A DNA stretch of 64,000 bases from Turnera subulata (GCA_028386065.3 JAKUCV010004511.1:167123-231122); one strand, 5' to 3'. Positions 29,988 through 42,046 are shown, counted from the stretch's first letter. The notes: generated from the letters alone by a model not told the origin. Numbers and translations are program-made.

Positions 29988-32085
29988 TCTTCAAGGAGGG
30001 TTGCACATGCCCAAATCCAGCCTTATTTTTGTGAATTGATCTTCTTTCAAAGGCTTGGTGAAGATATCTGCAAGTTGTCCATCGGTCTTGACAAAATCAA
30101 GTGTTATATCTTTCTTTTGCACATGATCACGAATAAAATGATGTCTAATCTCTATATGCTTTGTTCGTGAATGCTGGATAGGATTCTTGGTGAGATTGAT
30201 GGCACTAGTACTATCACAGTAAATAGGAATTGATTCAAACTTCAAGCCATAGTCTTCAAGAGTACGTTTCATCCACAAAACTTGAGCACAACAAGAACGT
30301 GCAGCTATATATTCCGCTTTGGTAGTGGAAGTAGCTACAGAATTTTGCTTTTTACTAGACCATGAGACTAATGCTTGACCAAGAAATTGACACTAGTGCT
30401 CTTTCTATCTAAGGTACTCCCGGCAAAATCCGCATCGGAATATCTAGTGAGAGTAAATGAGCTCACTTTGGGATACCAAAGACCAAGATTAGGAGTCCCT
30501 TTAAGATACTTAAAAATGCGTTTAATAGCACATAAATGAGACTCTTTTGGACAAGCTTGAAATCGGACACATAGACAAACACTAAACATGATGTCCGGTC
30601 TAGTAGCCGTTAGGTAAAGGAAACTTCCGATCATACCTCTATATAGCTTGATATCAACATCTTTACCTTCCTCATCCTTGTCAAGCTTAGTGGTAGTGCT
30701 CATGGGTGTTGGCCTAATCTTAGCACCGTCCATCCCAAATCTTTTGAGTAACTCCTTTGTATACTTGGCTTGATTAATGAATATGCCCCTTTCAAGTTGT
30801 TTTACTTGAAATCCAAGGAAATAAGTTAACTCCCCCATGGAGCTCATCTCAAATTCATTTTGCATGGACTTTTCAAATTCCTTACACAAAAACTCATTAA
30901 TAGCACCAAAAAGAATATCATCCACATATATTTGAACAATGAGTAATTCATGCATATGAGTTTTGACAAACAAGGTAGTATCAACCTTTCCTCATGTAAA
31001 ACCATTAGAAACAAGGAAGTTACTTAGTCTTTCATACCAAGCTCTTGGAGCTTGTTTCAAACCATAGAGTGCCTTTTTGAGTTTAAACACAGGATGAGGA
31101 AACTCATGATTTTCAAACCCGGGGGTTGCTCAACATACACTTCCTCCATGATATAGCCATTTAAGAATGCACTCTTGACATCCATTTGAAATAATTTAAA
31201 TGCTTTATATGATGCATATGCAAGAAGCATGCGAATGGATTCTAATCTAGCAACAGGAGCAAATGTTTCATCAAAATCAATGCTTTCTTCTTGATTATAA
31301 CCTTGAGCAATAAGTCTAGCCATGTTCCTCACAATAATACCATTTTCATCTAACTTATTCCTAAAGACCCACTTAGTGCCAATAACGGGATGATCATGAG
31401 GTCTAGGAACAAGATTCCAAACTTGACTTCTCTCAAATTGATTTAACTCCTCTTGTATAGCAATAACCCAACTTTCATCATTAATAGCATCTTTAACATT
31501 TTTAGGCTCAACTTATGACGAAAATGCAACATGACCATTCAAATTATGTAAAGATGATCTAGTAACTACCCCTTTTGTAGGATCCCCAATAATTGCACTA
31601 GGAGAATGTCCCCTTGGTACCTTGATTTCCACAATACCTTATCCTTCGATTGTTTCCTTTTCCTTCTCTTGTACATCAAAAGATTGAGGGAAGGAAATAT
31701 CATCATTTTTAGGTTCACTTGTATTCGTTGGTGAAGAACCATGATCCAATGAAGTTTGGCTAGTTGAAGCGTCAACATTCGTGCTTGGTGAAGGTCTATG
31801 TGTGAAATTTATTATATCATCATCTCTATCACCATTCAAATCAACTTCCTCAAATATAACATGCATGGATTCTTCAACAAGAAGAGTCCTTTTGTTATAC
31901 ACACGATAGGCCTTACTAGTAATAGAGTAACCAAGAAATATACCTTCATCCGATTTAGCATCAAACTTACCGAGATTGTCCTTGGTATTAAGAATATAGC
32001 ATTTTGATCCAAACACCTTAAAGTAATCAATATTTGGTTTTCTACCATACCACAGTTCATAAGGAGTTTTCTTGAGGATAGGCCT
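29988..32085 (-). pseudogene. Element C pol, RT and RNase H part, frameshifted
   Basis: Blocks in order on the minus strand: integrase C-terminal region (MFGSKCYILNTKDNLGKFDA, 31639-32016), RT N-terminal ([15 protein letters not shown] and [12 protein letters not shown], 31057-31332), RT catalytic IYVDDILFGA and LTYFLGFQVKQ, ATRPDIMFSV and YSDADFAGS (30368-30973), then RNase H C-terminal (CDSTSAINLTKNPIQHSRTK, 29991-30278) to the stop near 29988. The first frameshift is at about 32090, where an extra base follows LNRV; others fall near 31640, 31100, 30990 and 30370. It would act in reverse transcription if intact; as read it is dead. Confidence 0.85.
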
Positions 32086-33129
32086 TTAGAAGACTCTATT
32101 TAGCACATAACATGCGGTATTAACCGCTTCGGCCCAAAAGTATGGAGGTATACCATTTTCATTTAACATAGTGCGTGCCACTTCTTGCAATGTCCGATTT
32201 TTTTTCTCAACAACCCCATTTTGTTGAGGTGTTCTAGGAGTAGAAAAAGTGTGTTGAATGCCACATTGTTCACAATAATGATCAAACAAAAGATTATCAA
32301 ACTCACCACCATGGTCACTTCTGATTTTAGAAATCTTATAACCTTTTTCATTTTGTAAACGTCTAACAAGGCATCCAAACTCATACAAAGCATGATCTTT
32401 ACTAGCAAGAAATATGACCCAAGAAAATCTAGTGTAATCATCAATAATAACAAAGACATAACTCATACCACCAAGACTAATTGTCCTCATATGACCAAAA
32501 AGATCAAGAAGCAGGAGTTCAAGAGGTCTAGAAGTTGTTACCATATTTTTGGCTTTGAAGGAACTTTTAACTTGCTTTCCAAGTTGACAAGCTCTGCATA
32601 CTCCTTTTTTAAATTTAAGCTTGGGTAGACCCTTAACAAGGTCCTTCTTGGACAGTTTGGAAATCAATACTAAATTGGCGTGTCCAAGCCTCCTATGCCA
32701 TAAAATAGGTGTCTCTATTTTTGCACTAAAACACTTAACATCATTGTTAGCAACTTCTTTTAGGTTGATTGAGTAAAGATTTCCAATCCTTTTCCCCATA
32801 AAGAGTAAGTGATCATCAACACATCTAGTAACCATGCACTTAGTAGATTCAAAGGTGACTCTATATCCCTTATCACATAGTTGACTTATACTTAAAAGAT
32901 TGAATTTTAAGTTATCAACAAGAAGAACATGCTCAATAGTAGGATTAGAACCAATATCACCAATACCAAGTATTTTACCCTTAGAGCTATCACCAAAAGT
33001 TACTTTACCTTTCAAAGACGAAAACTTTGATTGATCACCCATCATATGGTGTGAACATCCACTATCAAGTACCCACTCATCTTTGTCATCCTGTAAAAAC
33101 ACAGAAAAAAACTTAGGTACCCACTTAAT
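32086..33129 (-). CDS. pol: Element C pol, protease-integrase part
   Basis: Open from the codon after the gag UAG. Aspartic protease motif WVLDSGCSHHM near the start; GAG-pre-integrase zinc finger (LWHRRLGH ... CRAC); integrase core with the first Asp in LLLDLFGHM, second in KIRSDHGGEFD and Glu in PQQNGVVEKKNR, a normal DD35E layout. It is in the same frame as gag, so the protein could be made by reading through the single UAG. It ends at a frameshift-caused stop shortly after CYVLNRV. Confidence 0.85.
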   Translation of the reverse strand: MKWVPKFFSVFLQDDKDEWVLDSGCSHHMMGDQSKFSSLKGKVTFGDSSKGKILGIGDIGSNPTIEHVLLVDNLKFNLLSISQLCDKGYRVTFESTKCMVTRCVDDHLLFMGKRIGNLYSINLKEVANNDVKCFSAKIETPILWHRRLGHANLVLISKLSKKDLVKGLPKLKFKKGVCRACQLGKQVKSSFKAKNMVTTSRPLELLLLDLFGHMRTISLGGMSYVFVIIDDYTRFSWVIFLASKDHALYEFGCLVRRLQNEKGYKISKIRSDHGGEFDNLLFDHYCEQCGIQHTFSTPRTPQQNGVVEKKNRTLQEVARTMLNENGIPPYFWAEAVNTACYVLNRVF

Positions 33130-33132
33130 CTA
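33130..33132 (-). promoter_or_regulatory. Gag-pol UAG boundary
   Basis: gag and pol share one frame, separated by this single UAG. SIRE1-type elements are known for the same arrangement. Readthrough is inferred. Confidence 0.5.
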
Positions 33133-35097
33133 GGGTCCTTGAATGTTAGCTCTAGTACCTTTAGGTACCCAAACATATTTCACATGTGGATTCATACTCT
33201 TGAACATGCAAGTACGAATTCCATGACCATGTTTTCTACAATGATAGCATGTGATTGAAGGAATATAAGAATGATCATGAGCTCTATTATGATAAGATTG
33301 TTTCCTACCACCATAGGTATTCAACTTAGCATGGTTGAGAAATGATCTAGCTCTATATGCTTGTGCTCTTGAATTGTAATCATGAGGTTTTGCATTGTAT
33401 GCAAATGATCTAACATAATGAGCACGTGATGTATCATTATTAGTATGAGTTCTAGCAATGTGAGCATATGATCTTCTACCATGTGCACTTGGTTTAATAG
33501 AATGAGATCCCACATTTCTGATATTGTTTACATGTAGTCTTGCACCATTATCATTTGACCTAACATTGTAGGGATATGGTCTTCTATCATTGGCATACAA
33601 TCTAGCATAATGGGATGTACTACTACTTGCATATGGTCTTGCTTTTTGAGCATATGACCCTCTATGATCATGTGATCTAGTATGATGTGTAGAAGAAGAA
33701 GCACCATGTTCATGTGTCTTAGCATTTTGCACAATAGGTTTGACCTCATATGACACATTGGATGCGCCTAATCCTTCCTTTTGTGTTGGATTTCTTTGTT
33801 GTCCTAAAAGAAGATTAAGACTATCTCTACCCTTTGTAAATTTCTCTAAGGTTTTCTCTAAATCATCAACTTGAGACTTAAGAGACTCATTCTCTTTTCC
33901 CAATACAACACAAGCACATACATTAGAAGATATTCTCTCATTTAGTTCATTGTAAGACACATTAAGAGCATGCTTTTCTTCTTTAAGAGTCATGAGTTGC
34001 TTTTTATAAGTTTGATTCATTTTCAGGGACTTCTCAAGTTCTTCATGCAAATTAATGAACGCATCATGTAATTCTTCAAATGTAAAGTCATTAGAAGAAT
34101 CATTTACCTCATCATTTTCAAGAGCCATGAAGCATATATGTGCATCTTCATCACTATCCGAGTGACTTGATGATGTGTCATCTTCATCCCATGCCACCAT
34201 GATTTTCTTGCTTGAGCTCTTTAAAGAATCAGGTTTTGCTTTCTTTTTGTATGGGCATTCCGATTTGATATGACCGGATTTGTTGCATTTATAGCAAACA
34301 ATTGGGTTTTTCTTTGTATCTTCATATTTCGAGGTGCTCTTCATATTCCTCCCTTTTTGCAATCTCTTCTTCTTGAGGAACTTCATGAACTTCCTTGTGA
34401 TTAGAGCCATATCATCATCTCTGTCACTTGCATCCTCTTCACAAGAATCTTGAATTTTCAAGGCAAGATCTTTCTTCTTTTCTTCTTTGCCTTCAAACTT
34501 CATTCCATAAGCAATTAAAGAACCTATCAGTTCATTGTAGGATAGGACATTAAGATCTTTGGCCTCTTCAATTGCTGTGACTTTAGATTCCCACTCCCTT
34601 CTCAAGGATCTCAACACTTTGGTGACCTTCTCTTTATCACTAATAACCTTACCAAGGCTTACTAGATTATTGCATAGAGTTGAAAATCTAGTACTCATGT
34701 CATAAATGGACTCATTAGGCTTCATTGTAAAAAGCTCATAATCTCTCATAAGCCTATTTGTCTTGGATTCCTTTACTTGGTTTGTTCCCTCATGAGTAGT
34801 ACATAAGAGTGTCCAAATTTCATGAGCACTCTTGCAAATCCTAATTCTTTCAAACTCTTCTTTACTTAAGGCACATAATAGAGAATTTCTAGCTATGGCA
34901 TCTAAAGTACCTTTCTTCTTCTCACTATCACTCCAATCACACAAAGGCTTAGGTAGCCTATTCCAACCACTTTCAACTATCTCCCAAATTTCTAAACCTT
35001 GACCTTCTAGGAACATTTGCATTCTAACTTTCCAATAGTCAAAGTTCATACCATCAAAGAAAGGAGCTTTGTGGATATTGTACCCCTCAAAAGCCAT
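33130..35097 (-). CDS. gag: Element C gag, 655 residues
   Basis: Complete open frame with the ATG at 35097, 55 bp inside the LTR. Residues 10-200 form the copia gag core (DYWKVRMQMFLEG, ARNSLLCALSKEEF). A zinc knuckle C-x2-C-x4-H-x4-C is at 268-281 (CYKCNKSGHIKSEC), a predicted coiled coil at about 335-435, a Tyr/His/Arg/Ala-rich repetitive stretch at about 470-600, and a second zinc knuckle at 617-630 (CYHCRKHGHGIRTC). The length and coiled coil fit Sirevirus gag. It ends in UAG followed by ATTAAG. Confidence 0.9.
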   Translation of the reverse strand: MAFEGYNIHKAPFFDGMNFDYWKVRMQMFLEGQGLEIWEIVESGWNRLPKPLCDWSDSEKKKGTLDAIARNSLLCALSKEEFERIRICKSAHEIWTLLCTTHEGTNQVKESKTNRLMRDYELFTMKPNESIYDMSTRFSTLCNNLVSLGKVISDKEKVTKVLRSLRREWESKVTAIEEAKDLNVLSYNELIGSLIAYGMKFEGKEEKKKDLALKIQDSCEEDASDRDDDMALITRKFMKFLKKKRLQKGRNMKSTSKYEDTKKNPIVCYKCNKSGHIKSECPYKKKAKPDSLKSSSKKIMVAWDEDDTSSSHSDSDEDAHICFMALENDEVNDSSNDFTFEELHDAFINLHEELEKSLKMNQTYKKQLMTLKEEKHALNVSYNELNERISSNVCACVVLGKENESLKSQVDDLEKTLEKFTKGRDSLNLLLGQQRNPTQKEGLGASNVSYEVKPIVQNAKTHEHGASSSTHHTRSHDHRGSYAQKARPYASSSTSHYARLYANDRRPYPYNVRSNDNGARLHVNNIRNVGSHSIKPSAHGRRSYAHIARTHTNNDTSRAHYVRSFAYNAKPHDYNSRAQAYRARSFLNHAKLNTYGGRKQSYHNRAHDHSYIPSITCYHCRKHGHGIRTCMFKSMNPHVKYVWVPKGTRANIQGP

Positions 35098-35133
35098 GAT
35101 CTTTACTCAAGGAGATTAATCCTAAACAAAGAG

Positions 35134-35152
35134 ACCTTGCTCCGCTACCAAT
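35134..35152 (-). promoter_or_regulatory. Primer-binding site, element C
   Basis: The minus strand reads ATTGGTAGCGGAGCAAG directly after the 5' LTR, a variant of the TGGTATCAGAGC initiator-Met site common in copia elements. Confidence 0.6.
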
Positions 35153-36620
35153 TGTAAGCCGAAACAAGCTAAGAGGGAGGGTGAATTAGCGATTAAGAAC
35201 AAATCAAAAGATTAAAGAAATAATAATAGCGGAATTAAAAGAGAGAGAGACAAACCGATTTTATAGTGGTTCACACACACACAACCTGTGTGGCTAATCC
35301 AGTCCTTCAAGAGACTCTCTTGAAGATTTTACTATCCACGTTAAGCTTCCGGGTGCTTAACAAACCGTTTATAAACTTAGAGTTCGAATCACACGAACCT
35401 CTAATTTTCTGTTTGAAGATACCTCACTTCAAGTCTTTTTACATAGAAAGAAAATCCTCTTCCTATGAATCTTCTACAAGGGAACGATCCTCCCTCAAGG
35501 TGTATGATTACAATTGAGTCACTCAAAACAAAAACTCTCTTCAAGAGTAGGTATGAGTATACAAAGTAAGCTCTATAAGGCAACTCTCAATTCTCAAGGA
35601 TATTCGCTCATAAAAATGATATGTATGTATAACAATGAATGCTTGAAATTATAGAGAGTTGATACATCATAAACGGAGACCTAAATGCTCTATTTATACG
35701 GTTAAAAACATGTATGACCGTTGGGGAATCAATCCAAAACATCTTTAAACAAAGTAACATGAGAGGATGAAAAGTGTGTCTGCTCATGACGGCTGAACAT
35801 CGATGTTCAAAACTAGGACATCGATGTTCTGATCTTTGAATATGCATTTTTTTGGTCCAACGGTCACAAGGACATCGATGTTGGGAAATATGACATCGAT
35901 GTCCTGGTGAATTATTGGGCTAACGGTCACTAGAACATCGATGTTGCCAAAGTGAACATCGATGTTGTTATTTCAATGCCCATGACCCGAGACAAAATAA
36001 CATCGATGTTAATGGTTAGACATCGATGTTGTTATTTCGACACTCATGACCCGAGACAAAATAACATCGATGTTCGTGGTTGGACATCGATGTTTTGGAC
36101 ACTCCCAAGACAATCTTGAAACCGGATTCAAATGGACATCGATGTTATCGTATTGAACATCGATGTTAGGATACTTCAAAATAATGTTTTAAGTACAACG
36201 GTCATGAGAACATCGATGTTGGGATATTGAACATCGATGTTCTAAACTACTGCTACTTTGAAACATTAGTTTCAAAGTAGGAACATCGATGTTCAAAACC
36301 TGGACATCGATGTCCAAAGCTTAGAAAACATTTTTATGATTGAAAAACAAGGCAATATGATGTGTGAGTAAAAATGATTTTGTTTGAGCCAATAATTTAA
36401 TGAAATTGAAGGTTTAACCTTGTATAAAATTATGTTCCTAACTTTTCTTGCTCTTCTTGCTTGACCTTGTTACTTCAATTCTTGTATTCTTGATCACATG
36501 AAATCTTTTCCCTTGATTAATTTTTTTTTGCTTCATAACAATGATCAAAGACAAGGTTAATTTGTCATTATCAAAACCTGAATAAGATAAAGAGATATTA
36601 GCAAAGCATTATATTCAACA
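35153..36620 (-). repeat. Element C 5' LTR
   Basis: 1468 bp; carries the TATA box (35690-35698) and the full 16-copy palindrome array (35795-36315), including the pair lost from the other LTR. Confidence 0.9.
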
Positions 36621-36703
36621 ATTCTGTCCATTCATGTAGCATTATCGTTCCAACTGAAAGGGCTAGTTGAATCCTCTTGAATTGAGTGGATTCATAATTC
36701 AGC

Positions 36704-37369
36704 AGGATTAAGGACTTATAATTCATTCATGTGTTGAACGGTAAAATTGGAAGTCATCCTTTTGATGAATTTTGACTTCTTTTTATCCATTTGTTCCCCT
36801 AGTTGGCCTACTTTGGCCCTTCTCGCCGAAATCCAGTTGAAAATGTTGACCAGATTATTTGCGTACCCAAAAGACCTATTTTTATTTTTTTCCTTCTTTC
36901 TCTTAAAATTTAATTTTTTTACAACCTTTCATTGATTTAAAAATTATTTCAAAAACAAAATAATAATTTATAATAATTAAATAATAACTCATAATGATTT
37001 AATTTCTTTAAAATTTTTTATATAAATTTTTAATTCAATGAATGATTTTAAAGAAATTAATTTTAACAAAAAAGAAAAGAAATTAAGGGAAAAAACCGGA
37101 CAAACCGGATTTGCAAAATAGGTTTTGGGTGGGCGAACCGGTCGGGGTCAAGCTAGTTCGATTTTTGGTTCGACCTAACATGTAGGTTCCACAAATGCTG
37201 ACGTGGCGACGTAAAGTTTGCCATGTCAGTATTTTCTATCGGGTTCTGGCGAGAGAGATCAAAATAGACTAACTAGGGGAAACAAAGGTATGAAAAGAAG
37301 CCAAAATCCAACATAGGGATGAATTCCAATTTTAGCGTCCAACAGAGAGATGAAACAAGTCTTTAATCC
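36704..37369. mobile_element. MULE-like element with long inverted repeats
   Basis: The termini GGATTAAGGACTT and AAGTCTTTAATCC belong to arms of about 150 bp that also share the CCTAGTTGGCCTACTTTGG / CTAGTTAGTCTATTTTGA block. TAATTCAGC flanks both sides (36695-36703 and 37370-37378), a 9-bp duplication typical of Mutator. No transposase; the interior is AT-rich. Confidence 0.7.
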
Positions 37370-37428
37370 TAATTCAGCCCTTTTTTTGGAGTTTTATTTG
37401 GTTTTTATATGTAGTTAATTAACCTTAT

Positions 37429-37555
37429 ATTTGCCTCCGACATGTGGTCGTGTTGGCACCTGCCACGGTTTGTGGGGTTAGTGGTCGTGGGTTCGAACCC
37501 CGACATTGTTGATTAGTTTAGTATTTAGATTAGAATTTCCAATGTAACAAAAAAA
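37429..37555 (+). mobile_element. Short SINE with 12-bp target duplication
   Basis: GTGGTCGTGTTGGCACC and the B box GTGGGTTCGAACCCC resemble a tRNA-derived head; the tail is an A run. Exact flanking repeats AATTAACCTTAT at 37417-37428 and 37556-37567. Confidence 0.8.
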
Positions 37556-37567
37556 AATTAACCTTAT

Positions 37568-38902
37568 TTCTTCAGATTTCTGAAATACTTTCATCACATT
37601 AACGCGAGTCGTAGGCTTGTCTTTAACACTAATCTATTATATATATGTAAAGTTGATACCCTCACCAAGTGTTGATACATGAGATTTTAGAGGTCTTCAT
37701 GTATTGTCATGTGGAGGATTTTAAGTGTAGTTTTAATCAATCAAATTTTGACATATGGCCATAATGACTCTATAGTTGTTATCTGATAAGAATTATATTA
37801 GCTTAATAAGATAATATTGTTATTCAAAACTACATTTTTATCAATTTTTTTTATCGTATATCCCTTCACAAATTTTTTATCCATCATCTCTCTTTAAATA
37901 CAGATACATGACTCTATGTATGTGAAATAATAAGTTGTTCTATTCATTCATTCTCTTTCACTCTTTCTTTATTTAGTTTCTATTTACACTACACAAGGTC
38001 TAGATATAGTCTGTGTGTGATACAGTTTCTCTATCATTCGCTCATTCTCTCTTATTCTTCTGGTACGAATATTGGTATAGTATTAAAGTTATTTTGTCAC
38101 TCTTAATTAAGCATCCTGTTTGTTTCTATATTCTTTTTATTTCTCCAATCTATTTTAATTATTTTTTTTGTTTGTGTAGAAAAATAATCATGTGGAGCCC
38201 ACGGGAAGTGAGCTAGTTTATTTGTTGATAGTTTGAATCTCATCAACTCGAACAAATATTAACGAACCCTTCCGAAAAGCTTGAATTCTATGAGTTAATT
38301 AAGGTTGGTCGATTAAGTCTATAAAATATCTCACCAAACCAGGCTTAATTCCCTTGGTCAGACATTATATATCTTAGCTCATCTAGTTTGAACGCCATAC
38401 CAATTTGAAAGGACAAAATTCCTTTCAACATCATCATCTCATGGAAAATGACTAGCCAACAACCAAAGTAGTCCATTCAGAAGAGAAAAAAAAAGATGCG
38501 TGTCACACTAATTTATTCTGGATGCATGAGCAACACGATCTGGTTATTGATGTCACCCATTGCGCAGACAAAATTTGCATGTATACGTCGCACCTGTAGA
38601 TATCTCAGCAAACTTTGAATGGAATGGAAGGGTTTAATTACACCCTCAGTCAAACCGCAGCTTTTTAAACAAAGGCAAACCTTTTCAGAAAAGAAATTTC
38701 TAATTTCCTTAACGTCGAATTATATAATGCTTTATACATTTCACGAAAAACATTTCTTGTTACAATTCGATCATATATGGTTTGATCAATTAATTTGAAG
38801 TTGATATCGAAGCTATCAAGACCATTATTAATTAATTGTTAATCCCAAAATCCAACTTGAACCAAAACCACCCTATTAAACCTAACTCATGAAAGACATA
38901 TA
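37568..38902. other. AT-rich intergenic sequence
   Basis: No recognisable gene, RNA or terminal-repeat element. Short ORFs (for example 38013-38216) are unsupported. Confidence 0.4.
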
Positions 38903-39660
38903 CTCCTTCCATTCCGATTTGATTGACGTTTGAGGGAAAAAAATTTGATCCTGAAAGAGTGTCGCTTTACAATTTTCAATGATCATTAATTGAGTTTTTT
39001 TTCCATACTTTTCCTTTACTTCACATAACAATTACATTTAGCTTGTTTACTTCTAATAAAAGTGATGAAACGCCCCGACCCGCATTTACCGTACACAGTA
39101 AATACGTGCCGGAACTGTGACGACCCAACCATACAAAGCCCAGCATACAATGTACACAACAGAAACTCGGGCTCAACAGCCCAAAATAAAAAACATCAAT
39201 AACAACATATCCGGCCCAATGGCCCAACAGTAGTAAAAATAATGCACAGCGGAAGACTTAATAACTCACAAAGACACTGTATGCGACACACGATGCAAAC
39301 TATGGATCCAAGTCCTGTCCAAGGGATAACGCTGCAGCCTGTCTGGTGTGCACCAAACCTGTACCACAAATAACTCATCCTACGGGATGAAAGCCCGCAG
39401 GTGAGGGGTGAGTCCGAAGTGCTCACAACCATGGATAGACGATCAATATGCAACCCTAAAAATTACTCAAAGTTGAAAACAGGCAAAAACCGCCAAAATA
39501 CACCAAACCGAAAGACAAGACCTAAAACCGGTCCAAGACCAAAAAGAATCAAACAAAAACCAATTTCCAATTTTATCTTTCCGAGCCCCGTCACGGATAA
39601 GCTAGGGGTCAGACCTGGTTATCAACATATTCCGGGTGCCAGACCAAATCCAAGAGAACC

Positions 39661-40078
39661 CAGGGATCGACATCCTAAAAATACGAACCCAGGGATAGAC
39701 ATCCCAAATATAATCACGGGATAGACATCCCAAGCATAGACATGCTTATCATAAGTAACCCAGGTCAAGGCCACCACAAAATAGTCTTAAACCATCGAGT
39801 CGTACCTCTACTTACCACGTGACAATTATATTATCATTATTCAAAACCAAGTCTCAGGGATCAACATCCCTAACCAAAGTACCGGGATAGACATCCCATC
39901 CAAAACCGAGGATCGACATCCTTATCACAAATTATTATTTAACCCATTATACTTAATACCAAAAGACACAAGGATAAACATCCAAAAACTCAACGTACGG
40001 GGATAAACATCCCAAAACCAATCAAGACACTGGGATAAACATCCCGACAACAATCAAGACAATGGGATAAACATCCCG
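39661..40078 (-). repeat. GGGAT-N4-ATCCC hairpin array in solo LTR
   Basis: About eleven copies (plus strand GGGATAAACATCCC, GGGATAGACATCCC and variants), equivalent to 1783-2165. Confidence 0.8.
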
Positions 40079-40176
40079 AATCAAAACCACAGCAAATGCA
40101 ACAATGAACAGTGCAATAATCATCAAACACAATAACCGAGTAATACAGGCACATATTGAAGGAAATCCATCCTCAC

Positions 40177-41397
40177 CTTGGCCGATTACTCAACTCCGAA
40201 GACAATGTCCGGTCCGAAGTCGGCTCCTCGGGAAACTGCCCGATATCATAACCTATACAACAAAACAGCATGTTCACATAAATGAACATAATTGGTATAC
40301 TATGATGCCAATAATGCGAAATAAACCCATCCCGGTTCATATCCTTTATTATTTCCTTTTACCGAAAATATTATACTGTACGTATGTCCAAATATAATTT
40401 CGGTACCATACTTTAATTTAAACTCTTTTCAAAATATTTTCATAAAATAATATACTTTTTCCAAAATAATAATTACCATATTTTCCCAGAAAAATAATAA
40501 CATATTTATAATTTCCAGAAAATATTTATAGAATTTATCTTTTTTCTAAATATATATAATAATATTTTCCAACACAAAATATTCAAATTACATATATATA
40601 TATATATTCCAAAACCATAATTTTCCAGGCAAAATAATATATATATATATATAAAATTCCAGGAATTATTTTCATGATATTTATATATTTTTCCAAATAA
40701 TATTAGTTTTTCCCAAACATAACTTAATTATTTATCAAAGTATATATATTTATATTTTCCTCAAAATACCAGAATTAAATTGACCATAATTTTCTCAAAG
40801 TAAATATATATTTTTTTCAAAATTAAATACCAGAATATATATATATATATATATATTTAGTTTTTTTTAAAAAATTAAACGGACTGGGCTGAACAACACC
40901 AAGCCCAGACTTGCACTGTGCAAGCCCAGCCGGCCCACGCCCAAGCCCAATCCGCGAGACCCAACCCAAAACATCAGCCCATTAAGAAAATACCCAGGTT
41001 CGCGACCCGCCCGAAGGAAACGGGTCGTCGCAACCCACGGGTGCTCACCTTGAGAGCGACGGCGACGGCACGGATCGATGCAGGCGACACGGACTCGGAG
41101 GCGCGACGAGCAAGGCGACGCGGTGTCGCGGTGGTGGCTCGCTGCTGCGGCTGCTGGGGTTCGTCGTCGGCATCGGCGCAAAGGGGCAGATCCGACGGGT
41201 CTGCTCCTCGGGTCTAAGGCAGCTGGAGGCGCGTCGGTAGGCGGAAGACGACGGGGAGGGCGGCATTCAGTCGGCGACGGCGTGGCGAGCTCGATGGTGT
41301 CGGTGGTGCGTCGAGAGGCGGCGTCGGACGGCTTCGCGTGAACACTGATGGCTCGGGGGTAAAGGTGGTGACACTGTGCACTTCCTTTTTTTTTCAT
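40177..41397 (-). CDS. Candidate spliced ORF encoded by the gypsy LTR
   Basis: Exon 1 (41397-41049 on the minus strand) encodes an Arg/Pro/Ser/Ala-rich chain from MKKKGSAQCHHLYP to CRRRRSQ and ends TCTCAAG|GTGAGC. A 796-bp AT-rich intron (41048-40253) ends TTGTATAG. Exon 2 (40252-40177) continues the frame through a split Gly codon to YDIGQFPEEPTSD and SELSNRP; a TGA follows if the next donor (CCAAG|GTGAGG) is not used. The predicted product is about 140 residues. A TATA box (TATAAAAAG, 41607-41615) lies upstream on the minus strand. Function unknown; splicing is inferred from consensus sites and from the intron-free copy at 62990-63451. Confidence 0.45.
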
Positions 41398-42046
41398 TTT
41401 TCTTCTTTTTTTTCTGTTTTCCGTTTCCTTTTTTTCTTGTATTTTTCTTTTTCCTTCTTTTTATTTTTTTCCTCCCACTCTGTTTTCTTCTATTTTTCAG
41501 TTTTTTTCTTTTTTTCTCTCTTTTTTTCTTTCTTTTTTTTTCTTTTCCTCTCTTTTTCTTTTTCCTCTCCTTTCTTCCTCTCCTCTTCCTTTCTTCCTCT
41601 CCTTTCTTTTTATAGAACGTGAACACTGTGCCACCTGTGATTCCTTCAATAATGCAGCTTGTCTGCATTATGGAGCGAGTCCGATCCGGACCAGAAAATA
41701 ACTGATACCCCCTTAGTTATTTTTCGGTGTGATTTTTCTGAGGATTCCGGGACTCGAAAAATACCGACTTTTGGTCCGTAAAATCCACGGAAAAATCTCG
41801 AGCGCGGGAAAACCCTCGGTTACGAAAAACGACGCCCGATTTACCTTGAATTAATTACCCAAGATTAATTCTTTCGGTAAATCACGGTAAAAATACTTTT
41901 ACAGTTCCGGTAAAAATTCAAATTTTTACCCGAGCTGTTACAAGTGAAATAAAGATAAATTAGTCAAATAATCCTAGATTCTAAGCTATTAATTATTTTT
42001 TTAATTTGTGTGAGGATTCCTTAAACGTCAATTAAATGACAGAGTA

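Larger units (their letters stand above)
24812..36620 (-). mobile_element. Element C: Sirevirus-like copia retrotransposon, 11.8 kb
   Basis: LTRs of 1447 and 1468 bp (24812-26258 and 35153-36620), TG...CA ended on the minus strand, with flanks ATTTT and ATTCT (4/5 match). Minus-strand order: LTR, primer site, gag with coiled coil and two zinc knuckles, UAG, protease-integrase, RT, RNase H, an antisense captured gene, an extra ORF in the env-like position, purine tract, LTR. Long gag, single-stop gag/pol arrangement, extra 3' ORF and palindrome arrays are all known Sirevirus traits. Pol has several frameshifts. LTRs are close, with a roughly 20-bp deletion in one. Confidence 0.88.
39066..41942 (-). 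mobile_element. Ty3/gypsy solo LTR, 2877 bp
   Basis: Exact 5-bp duplication AGTGA (39061-39065 and 41943-41947) directly around TG...CA ends proves a solo LTR formed by recombination of a full element. It is collinear with the LTR at 36-2747: purine tract (41376-41615), GC-rich exon, AT-rich intron, GGGAT hairpin array (39661-40078). Confidence 0.95.
38903..42044. mobile_element. Stowaway-like MITE interrupted by a solo LTR
   Basis: Outer parts 38903-39065 and 41943-42044 form an inverted-repeat element with ends CTCCTTCCATTCC...TTGACGTTTGAGG and the reverse complement CTCTGTCATTTAATTGACGTTTAAGG. TA dinucleotides at 38901-38902 and 42045-42046 fit the Tc1/mariner target site. Confidence 0.6.
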
